This document shows, in pieces, positions 1-8,096 of a stretch of 22,564 nt of DNA (position 1 is its first letter; every line of letters begins with the position of its first letter). Where the stretch lies: positions 1 through 22,564 of the forward strand of contig CAZRNR010000033.1 in NCBI GenBank assembly GCA_964601505.1, in the 5' to 3' direction. This DNA is from DRWZ01 sp964601505 (GTDB lineage: Bacteria > Calescibacteriota > Calescibacteriia > Calescibacteriales > Calescibacteriaceae). A model generated the notes under the pieces. That model saw nothing but the letters and a program-made list of their open reading frames with translations, was not told where the DNA came from and made no database searches. Both the position numbers and the translations under genes were made by a program.

Positions 1-524
1 CAAGGAAGATATCAAACATGGCATCTTCAATAAAAGATATAGCTGAGCAGATAAACATACTTTCTATAAATGCCTCAATAGAAACTGCAAGTGCCGGAGA
101 ACATGGGAAGGGCTTTAAGGTAGTAGCAGAAGAAGTAAGAAAACTTGCGTCAAAAACATCTGCTGTAGCAAAGGAGATAGAAAAAATTGCAAACAAAGCA
201 GAAGAAGATATTATAAAAATCATAAATGTTCAAGAGAAAGCAGAAGAAGTTATAAAATCAAACCTAGAACGATCAGAAAGGGTAACACATGAACTGAAGA
301 AAATCCAAGAAACAGCAGAATTCCAGATAAATTTTATAGAAGTACTGGGAAACATGGTAAAAGAGCAGAGCAAAGCTGTATCTAATGTCAATAATCAGGT
401 AAAAGCTTTTTTGGATATTTCAGAAAATCTATCATCACAGGCAAACCAAATCTTCTCAGAAACAAAAAACATAGTCACACTATCAGATGAATTAGCTAAC
501 TACTCAAAAGGCTTCAAAACATAA
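1..524 (+). CDS. Methyl-accepting chemotaxis protein, C-terminal fragment (cut by window edge)
   Basis: This is the cytoplasmic signalling end of a chemoreceptor. The frame is already open at base 3, so the first ATG at 18 is internal and the true start lies outside the window. The conserved hairpin tip is clear: EQINILSINASIETASAGE followed by GKGFKVVAEEVRKLA matches the receptor signature that binds CheA and CheW. The rest is a long heptad-rich coiled coil ending KGFKT. Sensory, membrane and HAMP regions are not visible, so the stimulus is unknown. No C-terminal CheR-tethering pentapeptide is seen. A receptor fits the flagellin and flgB genes further on. Identification is secure; the subtype is not. 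Confidence 0.93.
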   Translation, partial: RKISNMASSIKDIAEQINILSINASIETASAGEHGKGFKVVAEEVRKLASKTSAVAKEIEKIANKAEEDIIKIINVQEKAEEVIKSNLERSERVTHELKKIQETAEFQINFIEVLGNMVKEQSKAVSNVNNQVKAFLDISENLSSQANQIFSETKNIVTLSDELANYSKGFKT

Positions 525-565
525 ATAAAAACAAATGAGTTAATTATCTATAGAGATTTGATACA

Positions 566-817
566 ATGAAAGGGGAACAAATTTATTATAACTGGATTGA
601 ATGCAAATTTATTGAACTTGCAAGGTCTAACATCAAAACTGCAAGTATATCATACTTTTGATTTTACCTCTTTTTAGATTCTCCAACAACAACTACAGAA
701 TTTGATAAGTTTCATACGAAAATTTGGTACTTGATCAAAAAAGTAAATGATGAGATGAAAAAAATACTAATAAAAGCGAAAATCACACAATATCATTTAA
801 AAATCATCATCAGATGA
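566..817 (+). pseudogene. Interrupted small reading frame with one in-frame TGA
   Basis: A frame starting at ATG 566 runs 83 codons to a TGA at 815-817 and is broken only by a TGA at 659-661 (codon 32). Several stops would be expected by chance in DNA this AT-rich. The final TGA overlaps the ATG of the following lipoprotein gene at 814 (ATGA). The translation before the stop includes NWIECKFIELARSNIKTA and matches no family I recognise. It could be a decayed gene, or two short frames open by chance. TGA readthrough is unlikely, since TGA is a normal stop elsewhere in the window. This frame fills most of the 525-813 gap, where I see nothing else. Confidence 0.25.
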
Positions 818-2106
818 GATTTCCAAAATCTTTCCTCCTCATGTTTTTTCTACTCCCTTTCCTCTCATGTGAAACACAATATAAAGATATACGAATAAAC
901 CTATACCAGATAGTTGCACAAAACTATGATAAAGTTGAAATAGAAGTAAGAGATCAATATGGAAAAATCCTGAAATATATCGATTCCCCAAAGAGCTCGC
1001 AGTATGAAATAAAGATAGACGAAATGCCAGAAAAAATCCAGATATTTGTTAGAGGTAAAAAAGGAGATTCTTATGTCCTTGAAGGGATTTCTCCCATTAT
1101 TTCTTCTAAAAACATAGAACGAGCAAATATTCTCTTTATACCTACTAACAGGTCAGTAATTCTACCGATGGTAAGATCAAACATATCTCCGGACACATGG
1201 GTTTCAGTATATGAAAAAGAAAATGAAGTTATGATATTTACAGAAGATGGTAAGATATTTTCAATAGATTACCTTTCCTGGGACATAAAATTTCTCGATA
1301 ACTTTACTCCGAGGAAAAAATTTTGTGTTTTCAGTATAGAAGGGAAAATATTCATAGCAGGTGGAGAAATAAACGGAGAAAAAACGGACCTAGTTGAAAT
1401 TTTTGATAAAGGAGTCTCAGGATTTCAAAATCTGAGATATAGAAGATCTGATCCTAAAGCTATAGAGTGGAAAGATGGAGTAATACTTGTTGGTGGAGAT
1501 GATCAAGGTTACTGTGAATTCATAACTGGCGGAGGAATTTCCTCATTCCAGTGTGGTCTTACTTCTGGATTATCAATTCTACCAATCTCAAAGGAAGTTG
1601 GTCTGCTGAAACTTTTTGTGTATCATAAACAGAAGGGACAATACGAAATAGTCTATATCACAAGAGAACAGAATTCCAGAGTTGAGGTCTCATATAGAGA
1701 AACAATAGTGGGTATAAAGAGAATAGGAGGAGAAATTACAAGACAAGGAGAGAAAATCTTAATCATGGGTGGATACAATGAAAACGGAGAAATAAAAGAA
1801 TGCGAAATATATGACACTAATTCAGAGACAGTTTCAATTGCTGGGACACAAGAGCCAAAAATAGATTTTTCAGTCATAAATGTTCAAGGAAACATATTCA
1901 TAATAGGTGGAAGAAGGAGAGATGGGAAGCCTATCTCAAGTGTAGAGATAATGAGAGACTGCATCTTTGAAGATACAGGGAAAACTATTTCGTTTCCCCC
2001 AAAACCTCAAAACTGTGCCCACTCTGTCTTTGATTCATACATAGTTCTCATATGTCAGGGAGCTATTCCAGAAATATTGCCTATCGCTTCTATACTCACA
2101 CATTAA
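814..2106 (+). CDS. Kelch-type beta-propeller lipoprotein
   Basis: A 430-residue exported protein. Residues 1-18 form a lipoprotein signal peptide (basic start, hydrophobic core, LPFLSC with the lipidated Cys at 19), so it should be membrane-anchored outside the cytoplasm. After an N-terminal beta-rich region of about 100 residues come Kelch-like blades marked by hydrophobic stretches ending in Gly-Gly, each followed by an EI[FY]D-type strand: GKIFIAGGEINGEKTDLVEI, then GVILVGGDD, KILIMGGYNENGEIKECEIY and NIFIIGGRRRDGKPISSVEI. No catalytic residues stand out. Kelch propellers usually bind proteins or sugars; the ligand here is unknown. No clear Shine-Dalgarno precedes it; the start overlaps the stop of the interrupted frame upstream. 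It may be functionally related to the other large lipoprotein at 4386, but there is no proof. Confidence 0.75.
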   Translation: MRFPKSFLLMFFLLPFLSCETQYKDIRINLYQIVAQNYDKVEIEVRDQYGKILKYIDSPKSSQYEIKIDEMPEKIQIFVRGKKGDSYVLEGISPIISSKNIERANILFIPTNRSVILPMVRSNISPDTWVSVYEKENEVMIFTEDGKIFSIDYLSWDIKFLDNFTPRKKFCVFSIEGKIFIAGGEINGEKTDLVEIFDKGVSGFQNLRYRRSDPKAIEWKDGVILVGGDDQGYCEFITGGGISSFQCGLTSGLSILPISKEVGLLKLFVYHKQKGQYEIVYITREQNSRVEVSYRETIVGIKRIGGEITRQGEKILIMGGYNENGEIKECEIYDTNSETVSIAGTQEPKIDFSVINVQGNIFIIGGRRRDGKPISSVEIMRDCIFEDTGKTISFPPKPQNCAHSVFDSYIVLICQGAIPEILPIASILTH

Positions 2107-2187
2107 AACACTTTGTTGAATCTTTCTCACCAACGCATGAAAGGTAATGCTCATACAAGCTATAAAAATAACAATAAGAATCAGGAA

Positions 2188-2670
2188 TTACCCTCCGTAA
2201 TACCAACCTGTTTCCATCATAGACAATGGTTCTTTATCTTGGAGTTGATAGACATGCAATAATTTCCCTATGAAAACATCATGGTCTCCACCGAAATCCA
2301 AATGTCCTATGACTTCACACTCAAATGCTCCTGCCGAATCCTCTATTATCGGGCATCCACCCTCACCTATAAATATATTGTATCCCCCAAGTTTTCCATT
2401 CTCCACAGAGTGCCCTTTAAAAAAAGTCTGAGCCATATCTTTCTGATCTTTGCCTACAACATTTAAGGCAAATCTCTTTGATGATAAGATGACCTTATGT
2501 ATAAATGAATCTTTCTTAATTGCTACCATCACGGAAGGTGGCTTGAAAGAAACCTGACTCACCCAATTTATTGTCCCAGAAGCTGTATCTTTACCATCTG
2601 AAGATGTCGCTATAAACAAGCCGTAGTGTATCTTTCTCAAAACCTTCTTCTTTACCGCCTCATCTATCAT
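2188..2670 (-). CDS. Flavin reductase-like FMN-binding split-barrel protein
   Basis: A 160-residue protein of the flavin reductase/flavoredoxin family (DIM6/NTAB type), which binds FMN and transfers electrons from NAD(P)H or a partner. I start it at 2670, giving MIDEAVKKKVLRKIHYG, because this is the usual family beginning; a longer frame reaches 2718 but adds only a lysine- and isoleucine-rich leader. Family features: KIHYGLFIATS at the N-terminus, the flavin-contacting region ASGTINWVSQVSFKPPSVMV, KDSFIHKVI, a FALNVVGKDQ segment and the typical C-terminal Gly-Gly. There is no rubredoxin extension. It stands alone on this strand between two plus-strand genes, so neighbours do not reveal the electron partner. 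Family is secure, specific role unknown. Confidence 0.85.
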   Translation of the reverse strand: MIDEAVKKKVLRKIHYGLFIATSSDGKDTASGTINWVSQVSFKPPSVMVAIKKDSFIHKVILSSKRFALNVVGKDQKDMAQTFFKGHSVENGKLGGYNIFIGEGGCPIIEDSAGAFECEVIGHLDFGGDHDVFIGKLLHVYQLQDKEPLSMMETGWYYGG

Positions 2671-2688
2671 AATAAATAAAATTATCTT

Positions 2689-2940
2689 ATGAAAATAAAT
2701 ATCATTTACTATTTTCAAAAAATTCTAAATAAGTATTATCAAATTTCATCGTTTTTAAATCAGTCAAGAAGAATCGAACCAGAAAGAATAATACAGATTG
2801 ACAAATTGAGTAAAATGGTCGCAGTGTTGGAGACGAATGGAATAAGTGTATTATCCTCATATCTCAACAAATGCAAAGTTTATTTTTATAATTCATTCAT
2901 ATACATCAAAGGATTTTTACTTTATTTTATAAATGAATAG
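2689..2940 (+). CDS. Possible small hypothetical protein (83 aa)
   Basis: An 83-codon frame lying between the divergent flavin reductase start and the PilO/GspM-like gene. Its TAG overlaps the next gene's ATG by 8 nt (ATG at 2933, TAG at 2938), which would suit translational coupling. The middle section, SRRIEPERIIQIDKLSKMVA, has ordinary charged protein composition; both ends are aromatic- and Ile-rich. No domain is recognised and there is no Shine-Dalgarno at the ATG. It could be a remnant of a PilN/GspL-type gene that would normally precede such a protein, or simply chance open sequence. Confidence 0.28.
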   Translation: MKINIIYYFQKILNKYYQISSFLNQSRRIEPERIIQIDKLSKMVAVLETNGISVLSSYLNKCKVYFYNSFIYIKGFLLYFINE

Positions 2941-3355
2941 GACAAGACTGATTATATCTTTTGTGATATGGGTTTTAAATTCAATTTTGCTGATATCTTT
3001 AGTTTATATCAGTGGCGAGGTCAAAAGGAAAAGAGAACAAATTGAGGATATTGAGAAAAAAGTTTCACAGATGAGAAAGTGGGCAGAGGAAATAAAAGCT
3101 TTACGCTCCGCAGGAAACAACAAAGGAGTCCTTGAAGTAGTAGATGAACTTTCTAAAAAATATGGTATAAATCTTGAGTCTGCAAGGCCGAGTGGGAACT
3201 ACATTGAAGTTGTTGGGAGAGGGGTTGAACCTTCAAAGACTATAAGATTTATCTGGGAACTTGAACAACAGGTAAGCATAGGAAAAATCAGACTTAAAAA
3301 GAATATATCTGATAGTAATTTAAACGACATTGAACTTTTTATTGAGCAGAAATAA
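2933..3355 (+). CDS. PilO/GspM-like bitopic membrane protein
   Basis: A 140-residue protein with one N-terminal transmembrane helix (about residues 7-27, IISFVIWVLNSILLISLVYI) and a short cytoplasmic start. A coiled coil (about 28-60, VKRKREQIEDIEKKVSQMRK) and a small alpha/beta domain follow, containing VVDELSKKYGINLESARPSG. This helix, coiled-coil and ferredoxin-like layout is that of PilO of type IV pili or GspM of type II secretion, which form the inner-membrane platform with PilN or GspL. No pilM, pilN, pilQ or gsp partner is adjacent, so it is either an orphan or a member of a dispersed system. It ends one base before the convergent rpsO stop. Fold-level resemblance only. Confidence 0.45.
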   Translation: MNRTRLIISFVIWVLNSILLISLVYISGEVKRKREQIEDIEKKVSQMRKWAEEIKALRSAGNNKGVLEVVDELSKKYGINLESARPSGNYIEVVGRGVEPSKTIRFIWELEQQVSIGKIRLKKNISDSNLNDIELFIEQK

Positions 3356-3356
3356 A

Positions 3357-3614
3357 TCAAGAAGATATAATCTTCTTGTAGCTATCCGGCTTGTTCTTCT
3401 GCAAATACTTGAGAAATCTATTTCTTCTACTTATAAGAGTATAAAGTGCTCTTTTAGATGAAAAATCTTTTGGATAATTCTTAAGATGCTTTTCAAGAAT
3501 CTTTATTCTTTTCGTAAGCAAACCTATCTGAACTTCAATCGAACCTCTATCTTTCTCATGAAGAGCAAACTTTTTTATTATTTCTTCTTTCTCATCTTTC
3601 AACATAGTTTTCAT
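3357..3614 (-). CDS. rpsO: 30S ribosomal protein S15
   Basis: An 85-residue S15, the small-subunit protein that binds the three-way junction in the central domain of 16S rRNA. Signatures present: KEEIIKKFALHEKDRGSIEV near the start, QIGLLTKRIKILEKHLKNYP, DFSSKRALYTLISRRNRFLK and the YLQKNKPDSY end. Length is close to the usual 88-89. Two starts are possible: 3614 (MKTMLKDEK) or 3605 (MLKDEK); neither has a Shine-Dalgarno, and I keep the longer. In many bacteria rpsO precedes pnp. Here nothing follows on the same strand, because the gene meets the PilO/GspM-like gene head-on with one base between them. Confidence 0.95.
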   Translation of the reverse strand: MKTMLKDEKEEIIKKFALHEKDRGSIEVQIGLLTKRIKILEKHLKNYPKDFSSKRALYTLISRRNRFLKYLQKNKPDSYKKIISS

Positions 3615-3694
3615 ATAGCGATTTTTGAGAAGAAAATCATATTTTTCAATTTTTATAAACTTTTATGCCTTCAAACGATTAAACACTATTCCGT

Positions 3695-3724
3695 ATCCTA
3701 ACTAAAGCCTTATTAATGTAGGAT
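3695..3724 (-). promoter_or_regulatory. Weak inverted repeat in the rpsO leader
   Basis: ATCCTA at 3695-3700 and TAGGAT at 3719-3724 could pair across an 18-nt loop about 80 nt upstream of rpsO on its strand. S15 represses its own mRNA through leader structures in several bacteria, so a structured leader would make sense, but a 6-bp arm is weak evidence. The rest of this region (about 3725-3785) is a nearly pure A/T tract that may hold divergent promoters. Confidence 0.15.
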
Positions 3725-3785
3725 TCAAAAAAACCGAATTAAAATAATAATATAATAAAATAAAATTAAAATAATAAACATATCT

Positions 3786-4274
3786 ATGGCTGAAGAGAAA
3801 GATATAATAGGAGCTATTTTGAGCAACCCAATCTTCTCAAATTTTCATATTGACCAAGTTCGCGAGGTTTGCAAATATTTCCATAAAGTGAATATAAAAT
3901 CTGGACTCCCTCTTTTCAGGGAAGGGGAAATAGGAGATTGCATGTATTTTATAGCTAAGGGCAAGGTTGGAATATACAAAAAGACAAAAAATGCAAAAGA
4001 TATCACTAAAGATAATGTAAAGATTGCGGATCTACAAATTGGAGATAGTGTAGGAGAGCTCTCACTTTTTGATAACTACACAAGATCAGCTACCGCCATA
4101 GCTGAAACAGATTGCGATCTCCTAATGCTATCAAGAATAGATTTTGAAAGAATGGAAAAACAAAATATAGAATTTTCTTACAAAATACTCAAGTCCCTTC
4201 TAAAAATCCTAAGCAAAAGGCTCAGAAGAACAACGGATACCGTCGTAGATATATTAAAAGAAGAAGAAAAATAG
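3786..4274 (+). CDS. Stand-alone cyclic-nucleotide-binding domain protein
   Basis: A 162-residue protein made of a single cNMP-binding (CAP_ED) beta-roll, without the helix-turn-helix of CRP/FNR regulators. After an N-terminal helix (DIIGAILSNPIFSNFHIDQV) come the beta-roll motifs LFREGEIGDCMYFIAKGKVG and the phosphate-binding cassette GELSLFDNYTRSATA at residues 90-104. Glu91 and Arg100 sit in the positions that contact the ribose and cyclic phosphate, so ligand binding looks intact. A C-terminal helix (YKILKSLLKILSKRLRR) would be the response helix. It cannot bind DNA itself by this architecture and probably acts through a protein partner. No nucleotide cyclase is seen nearby. No Shine-Dalgarno precedes the ATG. 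Confidence 0.85.
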   Translation: MAEEKDIIGAILSNPIFSNFHIDQVREVCKYFHKVNIKSGLPLFREGEIGDCMYFIAKGKVGIYKKTKNAKDITKDNVKIADLQIGDSVGELSLFDNYTRSATAIAETDCDLLMLSRIDFERMEKQNIEFSYKILKSLLKILSKRLRRTTDTVVDILKEEEK

Positions 4275-4285
4275 AACATACATAC

Positions 4286-4302
4286 AAACTTCTCCGAAGT
4301 TT
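4286..4302 (+). terminator. Small hairpin after the cNMP-binding gene
   Basis: AAACTTC (4286-4292) and GAAGTTT (4296-4302) form a 7-bp stem with a 3-nt loop, 11 nt after the upstream stop codon. The stem is A/T-rich and is followed only by ATAAAAATTC rather than a clean T run, so it is a weak intrinsic terminator candidate. Confidence 0.28.
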
Positions 4303-4385
4303 ATAAAAATTCTTCAATCATTGATATATTATTTATTTAGAAGCAAATTGAAAATAGTCAGAAATAAAAAGGAACAGTAGCAATT

Positions 4386-6041
4386 ATGAGTAGGTTAATA
4401 TTTCAATCATTAATATTATTATCTTTCTATTTTTTTATATCCTTTGTTCTGTCTTGCGGAAGATCTTGGAGAGGGGAGAAATTCGGAGGTAGAGAGATAT
4501 TAATAATACCTAAGTCTTCGGAGATATTTTCTGCTCCTCAGATGGATATAGAGATAAGACAATGGGACTTCACTTTAGACAACTCAGACATACCACATGT
4601 ATCATTTTATAATTCATTTCAAGGAGCCCTATCTTATGCGACAATAGGTATTGATGGAAAATGGGATATTGAGTCAATAGATCCCCTAGATAAAGGAACT
4701 GGAATCATTGCAGGAAGCTCACCGAACATATTTTTTGTCAATGAGAAACTTCACGTAGTATACCTTGCTTCATCTATAAGAGATAAGGTGCCAAAATTTT
4801 ATATCATAAAGGAAGCTGTCAGAGATCCGCTCCTGAAAACATGGAAATGTAGAGTAGTAAAGAAGTGGAATTCACCAATATCTGTTATTAGATCGGGATA
4901 CATTAAAAGTGTGGATAAGATCGGTGTTATCTTCTTTGATTCAGAAGATAAGAAATTGATCTTTGGTGCTTTCTCACCTGCAAAAGATTTGAATGAAATG
5001 CAAACTTGTAAGACTCCTAAAACAGAAGATGAAGAAGAAGAAAAATCTGACATAAAATACACTGGAATATACTATTTTGGGCAAGAAAATATAAGGTTAA
5101 AATACGAAATAGACAAAACATGCAATACAGTTTCAGCAAAAGTTGGATTTTCAGTTGATTTTATACCTACGTTGACAAGAAGAAGAGAAAACATAACTGG
5201 AATTTCTCTATATGATCCTACTCTAAACCAGACATATTGGATTGAGATTATGCAAAATAGTGTAGTGAATTGGATACTTAACCAAAACGACGAATTTGAG
5301 ATAAAGAGAGAAGATGAAACTGGAAAGATTCAATCAGTATCAGTTGAATACCTTTCCCGTACCCAGGAGAACCTTTGTGTTCCCGCTAGCTCAATTATGT
5401 ATAAAGTAGAACTATCTAAACCAGCCGATACGATTTCAAAAGTTTTTTATAAATCCTCAGAAGGCCTGTGGCGAGAGACAAAATTCTTCACAGCTTCACC
5501 TAAAAACATATATCTATTTGCTGCAACTGATACCTCTTATCCGCTTGAAATATCTTTAACATACAAACCATCATTTGCAACGAATATTTATAACTTCGGA
5601 ACAGCCAAAACAAACTTATCTGTCTCTTCAGATAAAGACGGTAATATACACATTGCAGACTTTATTTTTATTCCTCCACTAATGGCGGTAGAATATGGTA
5701 TTTTATCCATAGATGAAAATGGCAATTTCAACTCAAGGTTTGAAACATTAGATGGTGGTGGGCAAGGTTTATACACACAGGGAACAGGCGGGACTGCAAT
5801 AGCTGTAAGATCAGATAGTATCCCAATTGTAGCCTATTTTTCTCCTTTCACCGCAGATTTGAAGATATCTATACCGGTCCGCGAAACATGGATCTCCGTT
5901 CCAAAGCTAACAGGACCCGTTTCTGGTATAAACCCTAAAATGCTACTTAACAGAACACAAAACATAGCAGTTTTACTCTCCCCCGTAGTCTATGGAGGAA
6001 AGGTATCTTTAATGATGATATTTGTACCGATAACATTATAA
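4386..6041 (+). CDS. Large lipoprotein of unknown function, probable beta-rich repeats
   Basis: A 551-residue exported lipoprotein. The signal peptide (residues 1-23) ends in FVLSC with the acylated Cys at 24. The mature part has repeated beta-strand units of the kind seen in propeller or sialidase-like proteins: a [VI]-[PH]-[VI] strand followed by an aromatic, then a turn rich in Asp-Gly-Asn, for example IPHVSFYNSFQGALSYATIG, KLHVVYLASS, DGNIHIADF and IPIVAYFSPF. A short acidic tract (EDEEEEKSD) lies about residues 216-224. I see no protease, glycosidase or binding signature and do not recognise the family. Like the Kelch lipoprotein at 814, it would face the periplasm or the cell surface. 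An AGGAA about 12 nt upstream is a weak ribosome-binding site. Confidence 0.7.
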   Translation: MSRLIFQSLILLSFYFFISFVLSCGRSWRGEKFGGREILIIPKSSEIFSAPQMDIEIRQWDFTLDNSDIPHVSFYNSFQGALSYATIGIDGKWDIESIDPLDKGTGIIAGSSPNIFFVNEKLHVVYLASSIRDKVPKFYIIKEAVRDPLLKTWKCRVVKKWNSPISVIRSGYIKSVDKIGVIFFDSEDKKLIFGAFSPAKDLNEMQTCKTPKTEDEEEEKSDIKYTGIYYFGQENIRLKYEIDKTCNTVSAKVGFSVDFIPTLTRRRENITGISLYDPTLNQTYWIEIMQNSVVNWILNQNDEFEIKREDETGKIQSVSVEYLSRTQENLCVPASSIMYKVELSKPADTISKVFYKSSEGLWRETKFFTASPKNIYLFAATDTSYPLEISLTYKPSFATNIYNFGTAKTNLSVSSDKDGNIHIADFIFIPPLMAVEYGILSIDENGNFNSRFETLDGGGQGLYTQGTGGTAIAVRSDSIPIVAYFSPFTADLKISIPVRETWISVPKLTGPVSGINPKMLLNRTQNIAVLLSPVVYGGKVSLMMIFVPITL

Positions 6042-6078
6042 AATGAGTTTTACAACCCTGATAGACAGCAATAGAGCT

Positions 6079-7104
6079 TTATTTCAATTTCTTGAGAGTA
6101 TTGACCAGGTTTTTAAGCTTGAGAAAAGCAAATTTTCTAGGAAGATATTCAAGACCACACGAAGGACCAACATAAAGATTCTCAAATGGGTAGTTCTTCA
6201 GAACCTTCTTTATTCTACCTATTAACTCATTTGGTTTTTCTATATAGGTATTTCTTCCATCAACAATTCCAATAAAAAGCTCTTTTTTAGTTCCATTCTT
6301 CAAAATCACATCTTCAAGCTTACCATATGTCATATCAAAACCTAAAATATCAGCGGGAATCTTCTGAAAATTTTTGTAATCTTTGGAAAAATCTCTGAAA
6401 TAAAAATGATACATTATCTTGGTTTCAGGTTTTTTAGCTTGATATATAAGTTCAAAGTAAGGCAGGGCATCAAAGTCTTTTCCACCTATATCAGAGCTGT
6501 TGAGAGCTGGTTCATCTATCTGGATCATCGATGCTCCGTTTTCCGAAAGAGTTCTGACTTCATTTTCGACAAGCTTGGTATATATTTTTACCGCCTTGGT
6601 AAAATCACCTTTTGATAGACGAGCAAGCGTTATAGGACCTGTTAAAAATGGTTTGACAACCTTCTTGGTAATTGAAGTAGCAAACAAGAAATCGTCCAGT
6701 AAAACTCTCTTGATCTCCAAATCATCATCTGAGATTTGTTCATCTATTATTGGTTGTCTGAAATAGGTATTAGTATCAAAGAATCTCAAGAGCCCGCCAA
6801 TTTTAACACCTTTAATATTTTTTGCAAAGTGAGATATCTGATCATACCAACCAATAGCTCCGTCAGTCAAGATATCAAGACCACTTTTTTCCTGCTCAAC
6901 TATTGCGAGCTTTATAAATTCTCTTTCAATCTCTTTGAAAGCTTCCTCAGTTATTTCTCCTTTCTCTCTACTTGCCCACGCTCTTCGGAATTTCTGCTCC
7001 TCTTCTGTATCCCCTATGCGCGGATAGCTACCGACAGACATTGAAAATATTCTGACAGACTTCCCTCCAGAACTCTTCATTCTACCCTTTTTTTCAGAGC
7101 TCAT
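6079..7104 (-). CDS. Single-domain MetE N-terminal-type (Meth_synt_1-like) protein
   Basis: A 341-residue TIM-barrel homologue of cobalamin-independent methionine synthase. It resembles the N-terminal barrel of MetE more than the catalytic C-terminal one: SVGSYPRIGD at 23-32, WYDQIS at 86-91, LLRFFDTNTYF at 105-115, IQIDEPAL at 194-201, IVDGRNTYIE at 280-289 and GPSCGLEYLP at 313-322. The MetE catalytic zinc site (His-x-Cys, Glu, Cys) is mostly missing: His233 is followed by Phe-Tyr rather than x-Cys, Asp257 stands where Glu is expected, and only Cys316 remains. Methyl transfer to homocysteine is therefore doubtful without a partner. An AAGGAG at 7113-7118 with an 8-nt spacer supports the start. 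It is last in the cdsA-epimerase-metE-like run. The family is secure, the activity is not. Confidence 0.75.
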   Translation of the reverse strand: MSSEKKGRMKSSGGKSVRIFSMSVGSYPRIGDTEEEQKFRRAWASREKGEITEEAFKEIEREFIKLAIVEQEKSGLDILTDGAIGWYDQISHFAKNIKGVKIGGLLRFFDTNTYFRQPIIDEQISDDDLEIKRVLLDDFLFATSITKKVVKPFLTGPITLARLSKGDFTKAVKIYTKLVENEVRTLSENGASMIQIDEPALNSSDIGGKDFDALPYFELIYQAKKPETKIMYHFYFRDFSKDYKNFQKIPADILGFDMTYGKLEDVILKNGTKKELFIGIVDGRNTYIEKPNELIGRIKKVLKNYPFENLYVGPSCGLEYLPRKFAFLKLKNLVNTLKKLK

Positions 7105-7160
7105 ATTGGCTTCTCCTTGACTAAAAATCCTTTATCAGAAAAAAGAAGTTTACATCATTT

Positions 7161-8096
7161 TCAAGATAATTTCCGACTCTTCCTGCGAAAGAAATCAACT
7201 GTTATGGCAAGACCTTCGTCCAATGAGGTTTGAGGTTCCCATCCAACAGTTTCCTTTATCTTCTTGTAGCTTATGCAACTTCTCCTCTGCTCTCCAAGCT
7301 TTGCAGGACCATGCAATTCAGAACAATCCGAACCAGATAATTTTTTCAACTTATGAAAAAGTGTATTTATATCCGTTTCAATCCCTGTACCAACATTAAA
7401 AATACCCGAGACATCTTGTTGTGTCATAAGTAAGTTTGCTCTTACAACATCTTGAACATATACAAAATCTCTTGTCTGGAACCCATCTCCATTTATCAAG
7501 GGCTGCCCACCATCTATCATCTTATTGGCAAATATTGCCACAACACCGGCCTCACCATGAGGATTCTGTCTTGGACCATAAACGTTTGAATATCTCAAAG
7601 ATACATAATTTATTCCATAATTAACATAGTAATAGTGGAGATACTTCTCCACACAGAGCTTTGAAACGCCGTAAGGAGAAACAGGACGATTCGGATGTTC
7701 TTCATCTGCTGGAAAATAATCTTGCTCACCATAGATAGCTCCACCGGTTGATGCAAATATAACCTTCTTGACATTGTATCTAACGCAAAGTTCAAGGAGA
7801 TTCAAGGAACCAATTATATTCACATCCGCGTCAAAAATAGGATCCTGAACTGATTTCCTAATATCCATCTGTGCAGCGTGATGATTCAGAACATCTGGTT
7901 TCTCTGCCGAAAATATCTTTTGACACTCATCTTTAGACCTTATATCAACATTGTAGAATTTCGCCTTGGGATTCACATTCTCTATTGACCCGGACGAAAG
8001 ATTATCTATTATCACAACATCATATCCCATTTTTATATATTCATCAGCTATATGAGATCCGATAAAACCTGCTCCGCCTGTCAGAACAATTTTCAT
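7161..8096 (-). CDS. galE: NAD-dependent sugar-nucleotide epimerase (UDP-glucose 4-epimerase-like)
   Basis: A 311-residue extended short-chain dehydrogenase/reductase. It has the N-terminal NAD-binding loop TGGAGFIG (6-13), the HHAAQMDIRKSVQDP region, the serine-bearing STGG (116-119) and the YGVSK catalytic pair Tyr142/Lys146, then SNVYGPRQNPHGEAGVVAIF and GDGFQTRDFVYVQDVVRANL. These match the GalE-like subgroup common in thermophiles, interconverting UDP-glucose and UDP-galactose or a related sugar for cell-surface glycans. Exact substrate cannot be read from sequence. The gap to cdsA upstream is 46 nt and to the metE-like gene downstream 56 nt. No Shine-Dalgarno is present; a palindrome lies directly before the ATG (8097-8113). 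The symbol is by similarity only. Confidence 0.88.
   Translation of the reverse strand: MKIVLTGGAGFIGSHIADEYIKMGYDVVIIDNLSSGSIENVNPKAKFYNVDIRSKDECQKIFSAEKPDVLNHHAAQMDIRKSVQDPIFDADVNIIGSLNLLELCVRYNVKKVIFASTGGAIYGEQDYFPADEEHPNRPVSPYGVSKLCVEKYLHYYYVNYGINYVSLRYSNVYGPRQNPHGEAGVVAIFANKMIDGGQPLINGDGFQTRDFVYVQDVVRANLLMTQQDVSGIFNVGTGIETDINTLFHKLKKLSGSDCSELHGPAKLGEQRRSCISYKKIKETVGWEPQTSLDEGLAITVDFFRRKSRKLS

Noticed and set aside
2112..2123. TTTGTTGAAT after the Kelch gene as a second MITE end
   Set aside because: Only about 10 bases match the MITE inverted repeat, with no partner repeat or duplication; expected by chance in A/T-rich DNA.
4347..4362. TGAAAATAGTCAG shared with the region near 11020
   Set aside because: A single 13-base match between two A/T-rich intergenic regions is within chance expectation for 22 kb.
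6043..6225. Plus-strand 60-codon frame after the large lipoprotein
   Set aside because: It runs antisense to the conserved C-terminus of the MetE-like gene and has no family features.
7436..7624. Plus-strand His-rich frame inside the epimerase gene
   Set aside because: It is the reverse complement of conserved GalE coding sequence.
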